Assembly (NCBI GenBank): GCA_036925085.1
Contig: JAUPFP010000035.1
Location: forward strand, 1,230,356 to 1,294,355
From: Brachycybe producta
Taxonomy: Eukaryota > Arthropoda > Diplopoda > Playtdesmida > Andrognathidae
Length of the DNA: 64,000 nt
Reading direction: 5' to 3'
Position numbers and translations under genes: made by a program. Under the pieces are notes generated by a model. It ran no database searches, was not told the DNA's origin, and saw only the letters and a program-made list of their open reading frames with translations. Below, piece by piece: positions 33,743 through 42,459 of the stretch (positions are counted from its first letter, which is position 1; each line of letters opens with the position of its first letter).

Positions 33743-34521
33743 TGTAACGACCCGACTGGTCCGTTACAACACCTCGGGCAAACTTTGTACGGTTAGAATG
33801 AACCAACAAAACTTACCCGGCTGCAGACTCCGATTACGGGGACGGGATCGTACCCGTAGCAGTCCTCTGCACGGTAGCCTTGGGGACACGTCGACTCCCA
33901 CGGAGTCTCCCTTGCCGGACACGACGGACGATCCGCCGCCACAACAAGAATATCGCGGTGAGACCTCTCTCACCGCGAGCCGACGCAAGTACCGGCCGAC
34001 AATAGGCCGGAAAGAGACGGTGAAAACCCGTAGATTTCCCCACCCTCCCCGTGGTACTTCCCAATAAGGTACACAACACAGTATGTAAGATAAAAGAGAT
34101 GTTTATTAACACTTACTGTTAATTATGCAAATAAAAAGGCAGTGGTATATTATGATCCACACAACTTGGCTGGTGCAATCCACCAGCCAAGCCTCCATGA
34201 AAAACAACCAACAAAGGACCAAAAGAAGAACCAAACAATGGAGGCCTCCCTGGCCTCCAGCAAAGATGTTGGCTAGTCAATTACCTACAACACACTGCCC
34301 AGATTCAATGGCTGACCAAGCCAAAGAAACCTCCAGGCAACGCCACCTGGAGGGGACAGTGGTCACTTCTGACCTCTCACCCATTGACTCCAATGGTGAG
34401 AGGTCTGCTGGCACCAAAATGGCGTCCGACCCAACAGCCTACTATATGCTGCCAGGCAGATCACCATAGGGAGTTGGTCTGCTCAATAAAAAAATTTGAT
34501 TGAGCAGACCAGGTTGCCACA
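33743..34521 (-). repeat. Gypsy A 5' LTR
   Basis: Minus-strand 779-bp LTR, collinear with 23334-24112 at a constant offset of 10,409 bp with no indels. Confidence 0.9.
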
Positions 34522-34659
34522 CATCAACATTCGTAAATATAGCATAGAAAATAAATTTACTAAAGGGGCTTGTATTCCAGTTCATATTTATCCACAACTA
34601 ATCACCAAACTTAATCAAGTTCCTACTGTCTTGAGTAAATTGGGATTTGATTTTGAAAA

Positions 34660-37080
34660 ATGAGCTGTTTCATATGTGAGGAGCCGGATAACTCCATGGA
34701 GCATTTTCTCAATACCCATGTTATCGGGCCTAGTAAAGAAAAATGCAATCTCTGCAAGTCACAATTTAATACTAAAACTGAATGGCTAACCCATTTAAAT
34801 AATACTCATGAAATATTTTTGCCCGATTCTTTTGTTGTACATAAAACGGGATTTGGGGGTTTATTAGTTACCTTAAAACACATTAATGGGAAAAATATTC
34901 AGGATCCAAGGGGATATTTTCAACACGTCTATAATGATGTTACAAATTTGTTGGAGGGATGGTCTAATAAAATGAGATTTAAATTTCAATTATGTTTACG
35001 CATTCATTTTATCAAGCCAAAAATCATTTACGAAAACAATGAGGCAATAATGACGTACGAAACCAATGATTCTTATTTTTGTAGTAATATGAAACTTATT
35101 ATGCATCATTCAGAAATAAAACAGTACTTGCGAGAGTGTGAAATGCAAATCTTAGGCGCAATAGAAGCTTTCATTAATAGAGGTTCGGGCTGGGTGATCG
35201 ATTCCATCGAAGATGTAGAAATCAAAATTGGCAAATACAGACCATTTAAAGGGGGATGTTCGGGGAAACTTCCCGTTTCATTAAAAAACAAGAAATCTAT
35301 TTTAAATATCACATCTAAAGATGCCAAATGTTTTTTATGGTGCATATTAGCCCATTTACATCCAGTCACGATGGACAACAACCCAAATAGATTGAGTCAC
35401 TATAAGAAATTAGAAGGTTCTCTGGATACATCTATGCTTGAATATCCCGTTGGTTTAAACCAAATTTCAAAATTTGAAATTGCGAATAATCTCAAAATTA
35501 ATGTTTTCGGATATGATAAGTACATTGTTCCTCTTCAGTTAAGTAGTTCCAGCTCAAATAGAGAAATAAATCTTCTTCTCCATGACAGACACTACTTTCT
35601 CATTCGAAATATTGCTCGATTAATGGGTCGTGATGGTTTAAACAAAAATTTTTTTTGCTTACGATGCTGCCAAGGGTTTAAAGTCGAAAGCGCTTTAGAA
35701 AGACATCGTCCCATGTGTTAAGAGCATAAACCGGCCAAAATTCGTTTACCGAGCAAAGAGGATTGTGTTTTAAAATTTAACAAGTTTCATAAAGCCTTGC
35801 GTTGCCCTTATGTAGCTTATTTTGATTTCGAAAGCCTCATCCAAAAAGTCAGTGGTCCAACTAAAAATCCGAGTACCTCCTTTACCAAAACCATCCAAAA
35901 ACATGAAGCTTGCTCGTATTCTTACGTTATCGTTGATTATCACGGTAAGGTTGTAGCTCACGAATGTAAAAGGTCCCAAGATCCTGCTTATGAGCTTGTC
36001 ATGACTTTAAGAGACAAAGCCAGTGCATTGTTGAAATCAGCCCCAATAGAGCCTATGATCATGACAAACGAAGATGAGGAAAATTTTCAGAAAGCCACCC
36101 ACTGTTACGCTTGTCATAAGGAGTTCAATGAGTTTATAACAGGCAAAGTAAGAGATCACGACCACCATCTTCCAGGAAACAATTACAGGGGTGCTGCGTG
36201 CTTCAGTTGCAATGCCACTTTACGTGATCGCTCTTACTTGCCGTGTTTTGCTCATTGTTTACGTTCGTACGACGAGCACTTTATCGTTAAAGCCCTAGGT
36301 AGGATTAAAACAGAAAAGCCCATTAACATTATTCCATTAAATATTGAGCGCTATACGAGTTTCATCGTTGATGATCTCGTGTTCTTAGATAGTTTTCAAT
36401 TCTTGTCCGCTCCACTCGCAACCCTCGCCCAAAATCTTTCTAAAGATAAATTTAATTGTGTTTCGTGGTTTTTAGATTACCCTGCAAAAATTGATCTCGT
36501 GACACAAAAAGGCCATTTTCCTTATGAATACTTGGACAGTCACTCAAAATTTGACGCAGTAGGCATTCCGGATAAAGCTTGTTTCAACAATACACTGAAT
36601 GAAGAAGTGATCTCTGATAAAGATTACGAGCACGTGAAAAAGGTATGGGAGACATTCGGATGTGAAACTTTAGGCGATTATCACGATATTTACTTAAGAA
36701 GCGATTGTCTCATTTTGGCGGATGTTTTCGAAAATTTCCGAACTATTTCTTTTAAAAGTTTTGGACTAGATCCCGTGCATTATTTCACTTTGCCCATGTA
36801 CGCATGGTCCGCCGCTTTGAAATACACTGAAGTTGAGTTGGAGCTACTTACGGATTATGATATGCACTTATTTATCGAAATAGGTATTCGCGGAGGTGTT
36901 TCTGTCGCCAGCCACAGATACGCAAAAGCAAACAATTCCTATCTAAATGATTACGATCCATCTAAACCTAAATCTTATTTAGCCTATTGGGATTACAATT
37001 CCTTGTATGCTACGGCGATGTGCGAGCCAATGCCCATGAAAGATTTTCGTTGGTTAGATGAAAATGAGATCAAAACTATT
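34660..37080 (+). pseudogene. polB: Polinton protein-primed family B DNA polymerase, one in-frame stop and 3' deletion
   Basis: Frame from ATG 34660, overlapping the previous stop (ATGA). Cys/His zinc-finger-like motifs lie at the N-terminus (CNLCKSQF...H) and at about residue 332 (CLRCCQGF). A TAA at 35719-35721 (codon 354) interrupts, and the same frame continues. The 3'-5' exonuclease ExoI motif is AYFDFESL (about 35817). An HNH/endonuclease VII-like zinc insert (HCYACHKEF...RDHDHH...CFSCN) lies at about 36103-36220, typical of Polinton polymerases. Polymerase motif A, YWDYNSLYATAM, is at about 36986. Homology ends at about 37080, before motifs B and C, so the catalytic palm is incomplete. 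Non-functional as a replicase. Confidence 0.88.
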
Positions 37081-37470
37081 TATTGTCTATTTTTTTAAAT
37101 AATTCATTTTTGCTCGATTGAATCGAAGGATGCCTCAAATGAAGGGGCCCGAAATATTCATCGATATGAGAGTTGATGGCATTCACGAGAAATCCGGGAG
37201 AATGATACGCCCAGCTAGGAATGCTAATATTGATGCTTAGGCTCCGCTCCAGATCTCTGATAATAATTTCACCTTCCTCTTCATCCGCAATCTTTAACCA
37301 GGTACGTGAAAAATGAATCTCAGCCAAGGCAACTTCGTAATCTCCAGTAATTTCGATGGGTTTTGGGAGTTTCACGGTGTAATTCGTTAAAGTGTTGCCT
37401 GGATAATATTTCATACTGCTATTACTCGGCAGTGTCACGTAAAAGTCTTGAGACTCTGTACTGTAGTTGT
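37076..37470 (-). pseudogene. Conserved Polinton structural-type protein, N-terminal fragment
   Basis: The frame shows the conserved Polinton opening DFYVTLPSNSSMKYYPGNT and LAEIHFSRTW, but stops at 37076 after about 125 residues, where it runs into the truncated polymerase on the other strand. The family is normally several hundred residues and is considered structural; its exact role is not known to me. No ATG stands before the conserved opening: the frame is closed upstream at about 37473 and the first listed start is a GTG at 37438. So the start codon may also be lost. Confidence 0.65.
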
Positions 37471-38519
37471 TTCAAATCTCCCGCTTTAATCCAACTGTTG
37501 TGTTTATCAGCGTATCCTTTCCACTTCACGAAAAGTTGCCGGTGCCGTCCTTTTCCTTTTTCAGCTACAACTTTTTCTACCCTCCAAAAATCGCTGTCTT
37601 TCTTGTCAATTTTTTGAAGTTCTTCCTCGTAAAACGTACCTTCTAATAGTTCTCCATCAATATCCACGAGATGGTATACCGAAGGTATTCGGTCGATACG
37701 TGCAGAGATGGTGAAAACTTCGTCCGACCAATTGGGTAAGTAACCTTTTTCGAAAGTTAGCTTCGTCTTGGAAATACGAACACGATCTCCTACTTTGAAC
37801 TTGGGCAATCTACTATTGGTGGATGGAAACAATCGTTTAAATACATCTTTTTCATTGGTAGATGAGACTTTCTCCGGAGCCATGCCAATGCTTCTATGAT
37901 ACGATGCATTGTATCCTTTCACCAGATGACTCAACTTATCGATGTACCGATAATTCCCCTTCGCTGTAAAATACCTCCACATACGTGATTTCAAAGTTCT
38001 ATTAAAACGTTCGACAATGGCGGCTTTGACTTCGTTAAAAGTGGTATAAAATCCAATACCATTTTCTTTGAGGAAGGTCTGAAAGTTCTTATTCAGAAAT
38101 TCTTTTCCCCTATCCGATTGAATTTTTCTCGGCTTCCTTCTATCTCACAGAATAATTTTCGAAGCAGCGATCATTTCCTTTCCAGTTTTTTGTTTTAATG
38201 GCTGAACCCAAGCATATTTTGAAAATACATCGATACAAGTTAAAAGATAGTTGTAACCCTTATTCTCTTTTTTGTAAGACTGCATATCCACGAGATCCAT
38301 CTGCCATACATAGTCTATTTTACTGACCAATGTTCTATTTCTCGTAAATGTTCTTCTCACTGGTTTATGTAAAGTGTAGACATCTTGCGTTCGTAACCAG
38401 GCTTCAATTTCACCCCGAGTAAATTTCTTTTCAGTTGCCGCATGAAGGCGGTCCACACCCCCGAAAGACCCACTGGAGGATGGATCGTAATAAATTTTTT
38501 TTAGTTCTTTGTTTTTCAT
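37422..38519 (-). pseudogene. int: Polinton integrase with chromodomain, one in-frame TGA
   Basis: Starts at ATG 38519, overlapping the previous stop by ATGA. In order: an N-terminal segment; the retroviral-type core with first Asp in WQMDLVDM and the strand YLLTCIDVFSKYAW; a TGA at 38145-38147 (codon 125). The same frame then continues with the second Asp (QSDRGKEF, about 38110) and the Glu (IVERFNRT, about 38010). The C-terminal part has an SH3-like region and a chromodomain-type LFVKWKGY (about 37520). All three DDE residues are present. The single stop is the only visible lesion. Polinton integrases cut and join the element's ends into host DNA. Confidence 0.88.
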
Positions 38520-39130
38520 GATTCTTCCCATACGGGACTGTTAGATTTTTTGGTATCTGGATGATAATCCCATCGCTTGTCGTTAGCTATGAGAGATCGA
38601 GGTACGTTCATTTTTTTCAGCTCCGTGATAAATGGCTCCCATCCTGGGGGGTCGTATCTAGTTTTACTGATAACGAGATCTCTAGTAAGGTCCATAATAT
38701 TGGTATTCGGCACGACTTGTCCATCTATCAGAAGCTGATGCGATGAATTCCAACTTAATGGGCCTCTACCATCTTTTATCAAATTAAGAAGACGACCGGC
38801 CTTCCTCTTTTGTGTCTTCGGCAGTTGGTTGACTATATCGCTGATACCCGATGAATGTTTTTCTTCGATCAGACTCAAAAAACCAGGGTCCTCTAACGTC
38901 ACTTTCGTTACCTCTTTGGGTCTGTTCTCATAAATGGATTTATACCTGTGTTGTAATTGTCCTAGAAGTAAAACCTTATTGTAGTTATCCAAGTTTTCTT
39001 CTTCCAAAATACGTTGAATGGCTTTTTCAATGTCTCTTAAAGTACGTTAAACGGGTGTTTTATTTTCTTGTCTTTCTCGATATTGAGCTTCCCAAGATTC
39101 AGCGGGGATGAGGATCATTTTCTCGGTCAT
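38516..39130 (-). pseudogene. Conserved Polinton ORF, one in-frame TAA
   Basis: Frame of 205 codons from ATG 39130, itself overlapping the upstream stop (ATGA). A TAA occurs at codon 28 (39047-39049). Typical family blocks are present: RTLRDIEKAIQRIL just after the stop, PKTQKRKAGRLLNLIKDG, then LIDGQVVPNTNIMDL. No enzymatic motif recognised; the family lies next to integrase in many Polintons, function unknown. Ends in an ATGA overlap with integrase. Translation could restart downstream only at non-ATG codons near 39007. Confidence 0.75.
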
Positions 39131-39474
39131 GATGTTATTAAACACGTTAACATCGACAATACGGGAGAAATTAACAGCGGAAGCTAACCCCCTTTTTGTT
39201 TGATGAGAAAGTTTTTCTTCGACTTTGGAGATGTTTTCGTATTCACTAATTTATTCAGTACATGCCTATAGGGCCGTAACTTTCTTTTTTCACGTTCACT
39301 CAGTACAATGTTAGAGTTCCCAATATTATGCGCGCAATCACACAAACACTGAATAAAATCCAAGTTGGAGTTCTTTAGAAGTTCTTTTTGAAGTCGCAGA
39401 TTACTTTCCACAACTACGTGTAATCTGTGAATGTTACGATCGAGACGTGAAGGAATTTTTTGACTTACTTTCAT
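39127..39474 (-). pseudogene. Small conserved Polinton protein, one in-frame TAG
   Basis: Frame of 116 codons from ATG 39474, overlapping the ATPase stop by ATGA. The N-terminal two thirds are basic and helical (EREKRKLRPYRHVL). A conserved KQKGG is followed at once by a TAG (39184-39186, codon 97). The frame then continues for 18 hydrophobic codons rich in Leu/Pro/Ile, as expected of this family's C-terminus, up to a TGA overlapping the next ATG. Proteins of this type are thought to be virion or core components; that is family knowledge, not shown here. Confidence 0.65.
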
Positions 39475-40307
39475 CGTTGTTTAGGTAAAAATACAGCGGT
39501 ATACTCTCCTGGAAATATATTCGTTCTGAGCCGAGAGTTGTCATCCGCATTCTGCGTGAGATCAATCATCAAGTAACTGTACGGATCACGAGTACTCTGG
39601 TTAAAGGCATCGATAAGGAACTTGTTGTTACCAGGATACATCTGATGCGACAAATGAGCAATCTGCGATTTGTCACGAGGATTTTTAAAAAGAACCATAT
39701 AAGAAGCGTTCAAAGAAATGGTGCGCTGATACGGATTCTTATAAAAAATATTTTGAGTAATAAATATAACACTTATATTTTGATGATGCGAATCACATGT
39801 AAAGAGTTCAGAAACACCCCTATTCACATCTTGAAAGAGATCATCGAGAACAATAAGCTGATTTCTATCGCATCTAAGCATCTTCATGTCGGGCATTCCT
39901 TTTAGAAATGTCGCTCGAGTTCCATAAAATGAATACCAGTCTTGATATTGAGAATAGTACCATGTTACTCTTTCTGGTGGGGGTTTAATCATTCCCCTGG
40001 CATGATCCAAAATTTTCTTAACGAAGGTTGTTTTCCCGCAATTGCTGGGACCGGCAATAATCATCCTAAATGGTGCCTTCAATGGAATGAAGGAACCCTC
40101 TTTTTCCATGATCGATACGGAATCTTGCGCTAGTTGTATATTGGCAGGTGCTTCCGTTTTAGTGGAAATAGCAATGTTCGTTGTTTCGAGGATAAGCATA
40201 AGAGCCCCTATGCAGCCCATAACGATGTATTTTATACTCGGTTTCCTTTTTTGTGGCATCACCGTTTCCTCTATCGTTAAGCGCGATATTTCATCTTGCT
40301 GTACCAT
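39471..40307 (-). CDS. Polinton packaging-type ATPase (FtsK/A32-like) with N-terminal membrane segment
   Basis: 278 residues, intact, ATG 40307. Walker A is AGPSNCGKTTF (residues 85-95), Walker B LIVLDDLF (151-158), followed by a VIFITQN sensor-like strand (about 185). This is the A32/FtsK-type ATPase of Polintons, adintoviruses and large DNA viruses, which drives genome packaging. Residues 27-48 form a hydrophobic segment (YIVMGCIGALMLIL) ahead of the ATPase core, an apparent membrane anchor not needed for the core fold. The TGA overlaps the ATG of the next gene. Its integrity contrasts with the stops in its downstream neighbours. Confidence 0.9.
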   Translation of the reverse strand: MVQQDEISRLTIEETVMPQKRKPSIKYIVMGCIGALMLILETTNIAISTKTEAPANIQLAQDSVSIMEKEGSFIPLKAPFRMIIAGPSNCGKTTFVKKILDHARGMIKPPPERVTWYYSQYQDWYSFYGTRATFLKGMPDMKMLRCDRNQLIVLDDLFQDVNRGVSELFTCDSHHQNISVIFITQNIFYKNPYQRTISLNASYMVLFKNPRDKSQIAHLSHQMYPGNNKFLIDAFNQSTRDPYSYLMIDLTQNADDNSRLRTNIFPGEYTAVFLPKQR

Positions 40308-40351
40308 TTTAGCTTCAAGAATGTAACAAGAATGAGTACATAACGTGATAT

Positions 40352-40751
40352 TTATTCAGTATTAGTACAAGCTTTGAAAATTTCACATCGCCACTCATAT
40401 TCTAACCAATGGTCGATCAGATACAAAATTCCTTGAATGATGACGCTTCTAATCGGTTTGGCATATTCGATCCAACGGTTTAACACAAATAATTCATTCA
40501 CACTCTCGAATAAATCATTTATTTTTTTCCGTTCGTATTCCTCGGGATTCCGTATCTCTATCTATCGTATTCCGGGGAGACATCGTACAAAAATGTGTCG
40601 GAACTTGACTTCCATCACCTGCTTTTAGGAGTTCGTCTTGATGAACACAGTCAGCACACGCTTTATTCCAACCTGGTAATTTTATCGTGGTTTTTATCGC
40701 ATCACGAGCTTGCGCGCGAATACCAGGAAAATCCGTTGGCGTATACAACAT
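40352..40751 (-). pseudogene. Polinton small hypothetical protein, probably frameshifted
   Basis: ATG 40751 opens 78 codons with a Cys-containing region (CADCVHQDELL...HFC) to a stop at 40515. A second open stretch in another frame continues from the A-rich tract near 40520 to 40352 with an aromatic, helix-like sequence (LNRWIEYAKPIRSVIIQGI). A run of A residues at the junction is a likely indel site. I do not recognise the family. It precedes the ATPase in the leftward cluster. Confidence 0.4.
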
Positions 40752-40869
40752 TCTAAGTAAAATAAATTGTACATATTAGCTTATTTCTGTTTTTGTACCC
40801 ATAATCCAAAAATATAAGCCTCATTTTTTGCACAATGTGCTATTCCATTTCTCCGTTTTTTTATGACGA

Positions 40870-41343
40870 CTACACGTGAAAGTCAACTTCTTGAGGGCCA
40901 AAGATTGTCAGTAAATTCTCATATTTCATACAAAGGCCTAGTTTCTCGAGGTTTATGCTAGGAATATTTAATTTCATTAATAAATTTTTTTCCACAGTGC
41001 CCCCCTTATAAGCAAATAAGGCATTTGAATTTTTCTCAGAGGCATGCGTATACAAGCTACGTAAAACATTCAGAAATGTTGAAAATGCGACATCATCGGT
41101 ATCATTTCTATAAGAAAGACCATGAATATGTGCCGTCACGAATTGCATTGTTCTGACATCCTTTTCAGTAAACAGTCTATTTTCAGGAAGTCGAATAAAC
41201 ATATTCATCGGATGTGGAGCACCGATAGTATAGTATCCCAATTCTTTAATGTAAAAATCACTTCCAATTTGAAACCCGTCACAATCAATAACGGTGGATA
41301 TATTGCCGAAAATAGACATTCTGGAAATTAATTTTTCATTCAT
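40870..41343 (-). CDS. Polinton conserved hypothetical protein (possible RNase H-fold)
   Basis: 157 residues, intact, from ATG 41343. An N-terminal VIDCDGFQIGSDFYIKELGY and a C-terminal AYKGGTVEKNLLMKLNIPSI recur in Polinton-encoded proteins of several animals as I recall them. The early acidic DCDGF strand and the KGG...E/D segment suggest a nuclease-like fold, but I cannot place a full catalytic set, so no function is claimed. It is the first gene of the leftward cluster. TATAAG lies at about 41449-41454 on the minus strand, with the p53-type array 70-110 bases further upstream. Confidence 0.65.
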   Translation of the reverse strand: MNEKLISRMSIFGNISTVIDCDGFQIGSDFYIKELGYYTIGAPHPMNMFIRLPENRLFTEKDVRTMQFVTAHIHGLSYRNDTDDVAFSTFLNVLRSLYTHASEKNSNALFAYKGGTVEKNLLMKLNIPSINLEKLGLCMKYENLLTIFGPQEVDFHV

Positions 41344-41448
41344 AAGGCTGAATCAAACTGAGAAAAAAAAACGTACCTAATGCCGTGAAATCCGAGGCTT
41401 CGGGTAATGAGTAGATCTTGCCATAGCATATACGTTTCTCCAAGTACT

Positions 41449-41454
41449 TATACC
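41449..41454 (-). promoter_or_regulatory. TATA-like element of the leftward Polinton cluster
   Basis: Minus-strand GGGTATAAGTAC, about 105 bases before the ATG at 41343, with a GC-richer flank. Placement by motif only. Confidence 0.45.
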
Positions 41455-41520
41455 CCTTAGCTTATTCCATTCTTGTTTCCAAAGGGTGTAAATAAATCTC
41501 GGCCTTGACAAAACAAGAAT

Positions 41521-41560
41521 AGACATGTTCAGACATGTTTAGGCTTGTTCAAACATGCCT
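41521..41560. promoter_or_regulatory. Four contiguous perfect p53-family half-sites
   Basis: Read as decamers: AGACATGTTC, AGACATGTTT, AGGCTTGTTC, AAACATGCCT. Each fits RRRCWWGYYY at all ten positions, with zero spacer, making two complete p53/p63/p73 response elements back to back. The preceding decamer (41511-41520, aaacaagaat) fits at eight of ten positions. The array lies between the leftward cluster (TATA at about 41450) and the rightward RING gene (first ATG 41662), so either or both could be p53-responsive. Confidence 0.85.
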
Positions 41561-41661
41561 TGATGTGGTCCAAAGGGTGTGTCTAAGTCATGAACTTATG
41601 AAAACATGTATAGACATGATGACTCATCTGTCTAATCTGTCCTACTGAAATACTCCTGAGG

Positions 41662-42275
41662 ATGTACCATGTCTGGTTCCCGTTAACACTATTTCTCATA
41701 CCTAATGTTAATCTTTCGGAGCATGATAATTCCCGAGCCTATTGTCAAACCTTGGTTGGGCATGATGCAACTATGTCTTCTTATAATTCATGTATTTCAT
41801 TTGTAGACATTGCATCTGATTCTGAAACGGAGCCTGAAACTGTCTCGAATGCCTCTACTAGAAGTGCTGCAGTTAATAGACATCCAATTGTCTATCTCGA
41901 TGACTCCAGTAAGTAATTAGATTGGTCGTAAAAAAATTTTAAAAAAATAATGAAATTGCAACTGCAGATAACACGACCGATAGTGAAATTCTCCTCCAGC
42001 TGATGGGAAATCCACCTGTAAGCCGAAAAGAAGAACTTCTGGAGAAACTACTACCCTACGATGATGAAAAAACGGCCACTATCAAATATTGTATTATTTG
42101 TTTAGTGAAGGGTGCACGGGTTGTATTTGACCCGTGTAAGCATCAAGCTGCCTGTAAGGCATGTACAACAACGTTATTAGAAATGGAAAGTTTTTTATGC
42201 CCAGTGTGTAGAAACCCCATTTCAAATGTAATTGATGTTTACCAGCCCTTAACAGACTTATTGCCAATTCAATGA
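41662..42275 (+). CDS. RING-finger protein with two SUMO-interaction-like motifs (spliced), Polinton cargo
   Basis: Two exons, 41662..41908 and 41968..42275, separated by a 59-base intron with a GTAAGT donor and an ACTGCAG acceptor, in phase; 184 residues from ATG 41662, or 147 from the in-frame ATG at 41773. An acidic segment contains FVDIASDSETE (residue 47 on), and IVYLDDSS (76 on) spans the junction; both fit the hydrophobic-plus-acidic SUMO-interacting pattern. The C-terminus is a C3HC4 RING (124-163: CIIC, 11-residue spacer, CKH, CKAC, CPVC). Its spacing is like IAP and Neuralized RINGs, and the following NPISNVIDVY resembles Neuralized. Such a layout predicts an E3 ubiquitin ligase, perhaps SUMO-targeted. 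AATAAA at 42287-42292. Confidence 0.8.
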
Positions 42276-42317
42276 ATATCATCTAAAATAAAACCTGAAG
42301 TTCTTTTATATATTGAA

Positions 42318-42401
42318 CACTTCTGCAACAGACCTCTGCCTGCCTTGGGATACCAAGTTTGCTATCCCTAAGCAGGCAGAGGTCTGTGGAATGCAGAAGT
42401 G
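42318..42401. repeat. Hairpin between the convergent RING and Bcl-2-like genes
   Basis: Arms of about 37 bases pair through acagacctctgcctgc / gcaggcagaggtctgt, with a small bulge near the base and a loop of about 10 bases (ccaagtttgc). It lies between the poly(A) signals of two converging genes, so it could block read-through both ways, or be an accidental template-switch product. Confidence 0.85.
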
Positions 42402-42459
42402 TCATGAGTTATTATAAAGAAATGAAACAATACTGCAAAAAATTTGAGCATGTAACATT

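Larger units (their letters stand above)
23334..34521 (-). mobile_element. Ty3/gypsy LTR retrotransposon A (11,188 bp), complete
   Basis: LTRs of 779 bp (23334-24112 and 33743-34521) run TG...CA and differ at about four sites by eye, so insertion is recent. The target duplication is CATC (23330-23333 and 34522-34525). On the minus strand, in order: 5' LTR, primer-binding site, leader with a hairpin array, gag, pol with a long C-terminal extension, polypurine tract, 3' LTR. Both large frames are open. It interrupts a Polinton gene. Confidence 0.95.
22851..34663 (+). pseudogene. Polinton rightward gene upstream of pol, split by gypsy A
   Basis: The gene appears to start at ATG 22851 with a 25-base first exon, a GTGAG donor at 22876 and an acceptor at 23064. 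The frame then runs from 23065 to 23333, where gypsy A enters. On the far side, after the duplicated CATC (34522-34525), the same frame continues from 34526 to a TGA at 34661-34663 that overlaps the pol ATG. The N-terminal part has a SUMO-interaction-like EIIDLTVE, then a Lys/Arg-rich segment (GRKTKRKTT) that could be a nuclear signal. No enzymatic domain recognised. The position directly before the polymerase suggests a role in replication. The insertion inactivates it. Confidence 0.65.

Noticed and set aside
35719-39186. Stops in Polinton genes as recoded or read-through codons
   Set aside because: All three stop types occur with no shared context, and pol is also deleted; ordinary decay is simpler.
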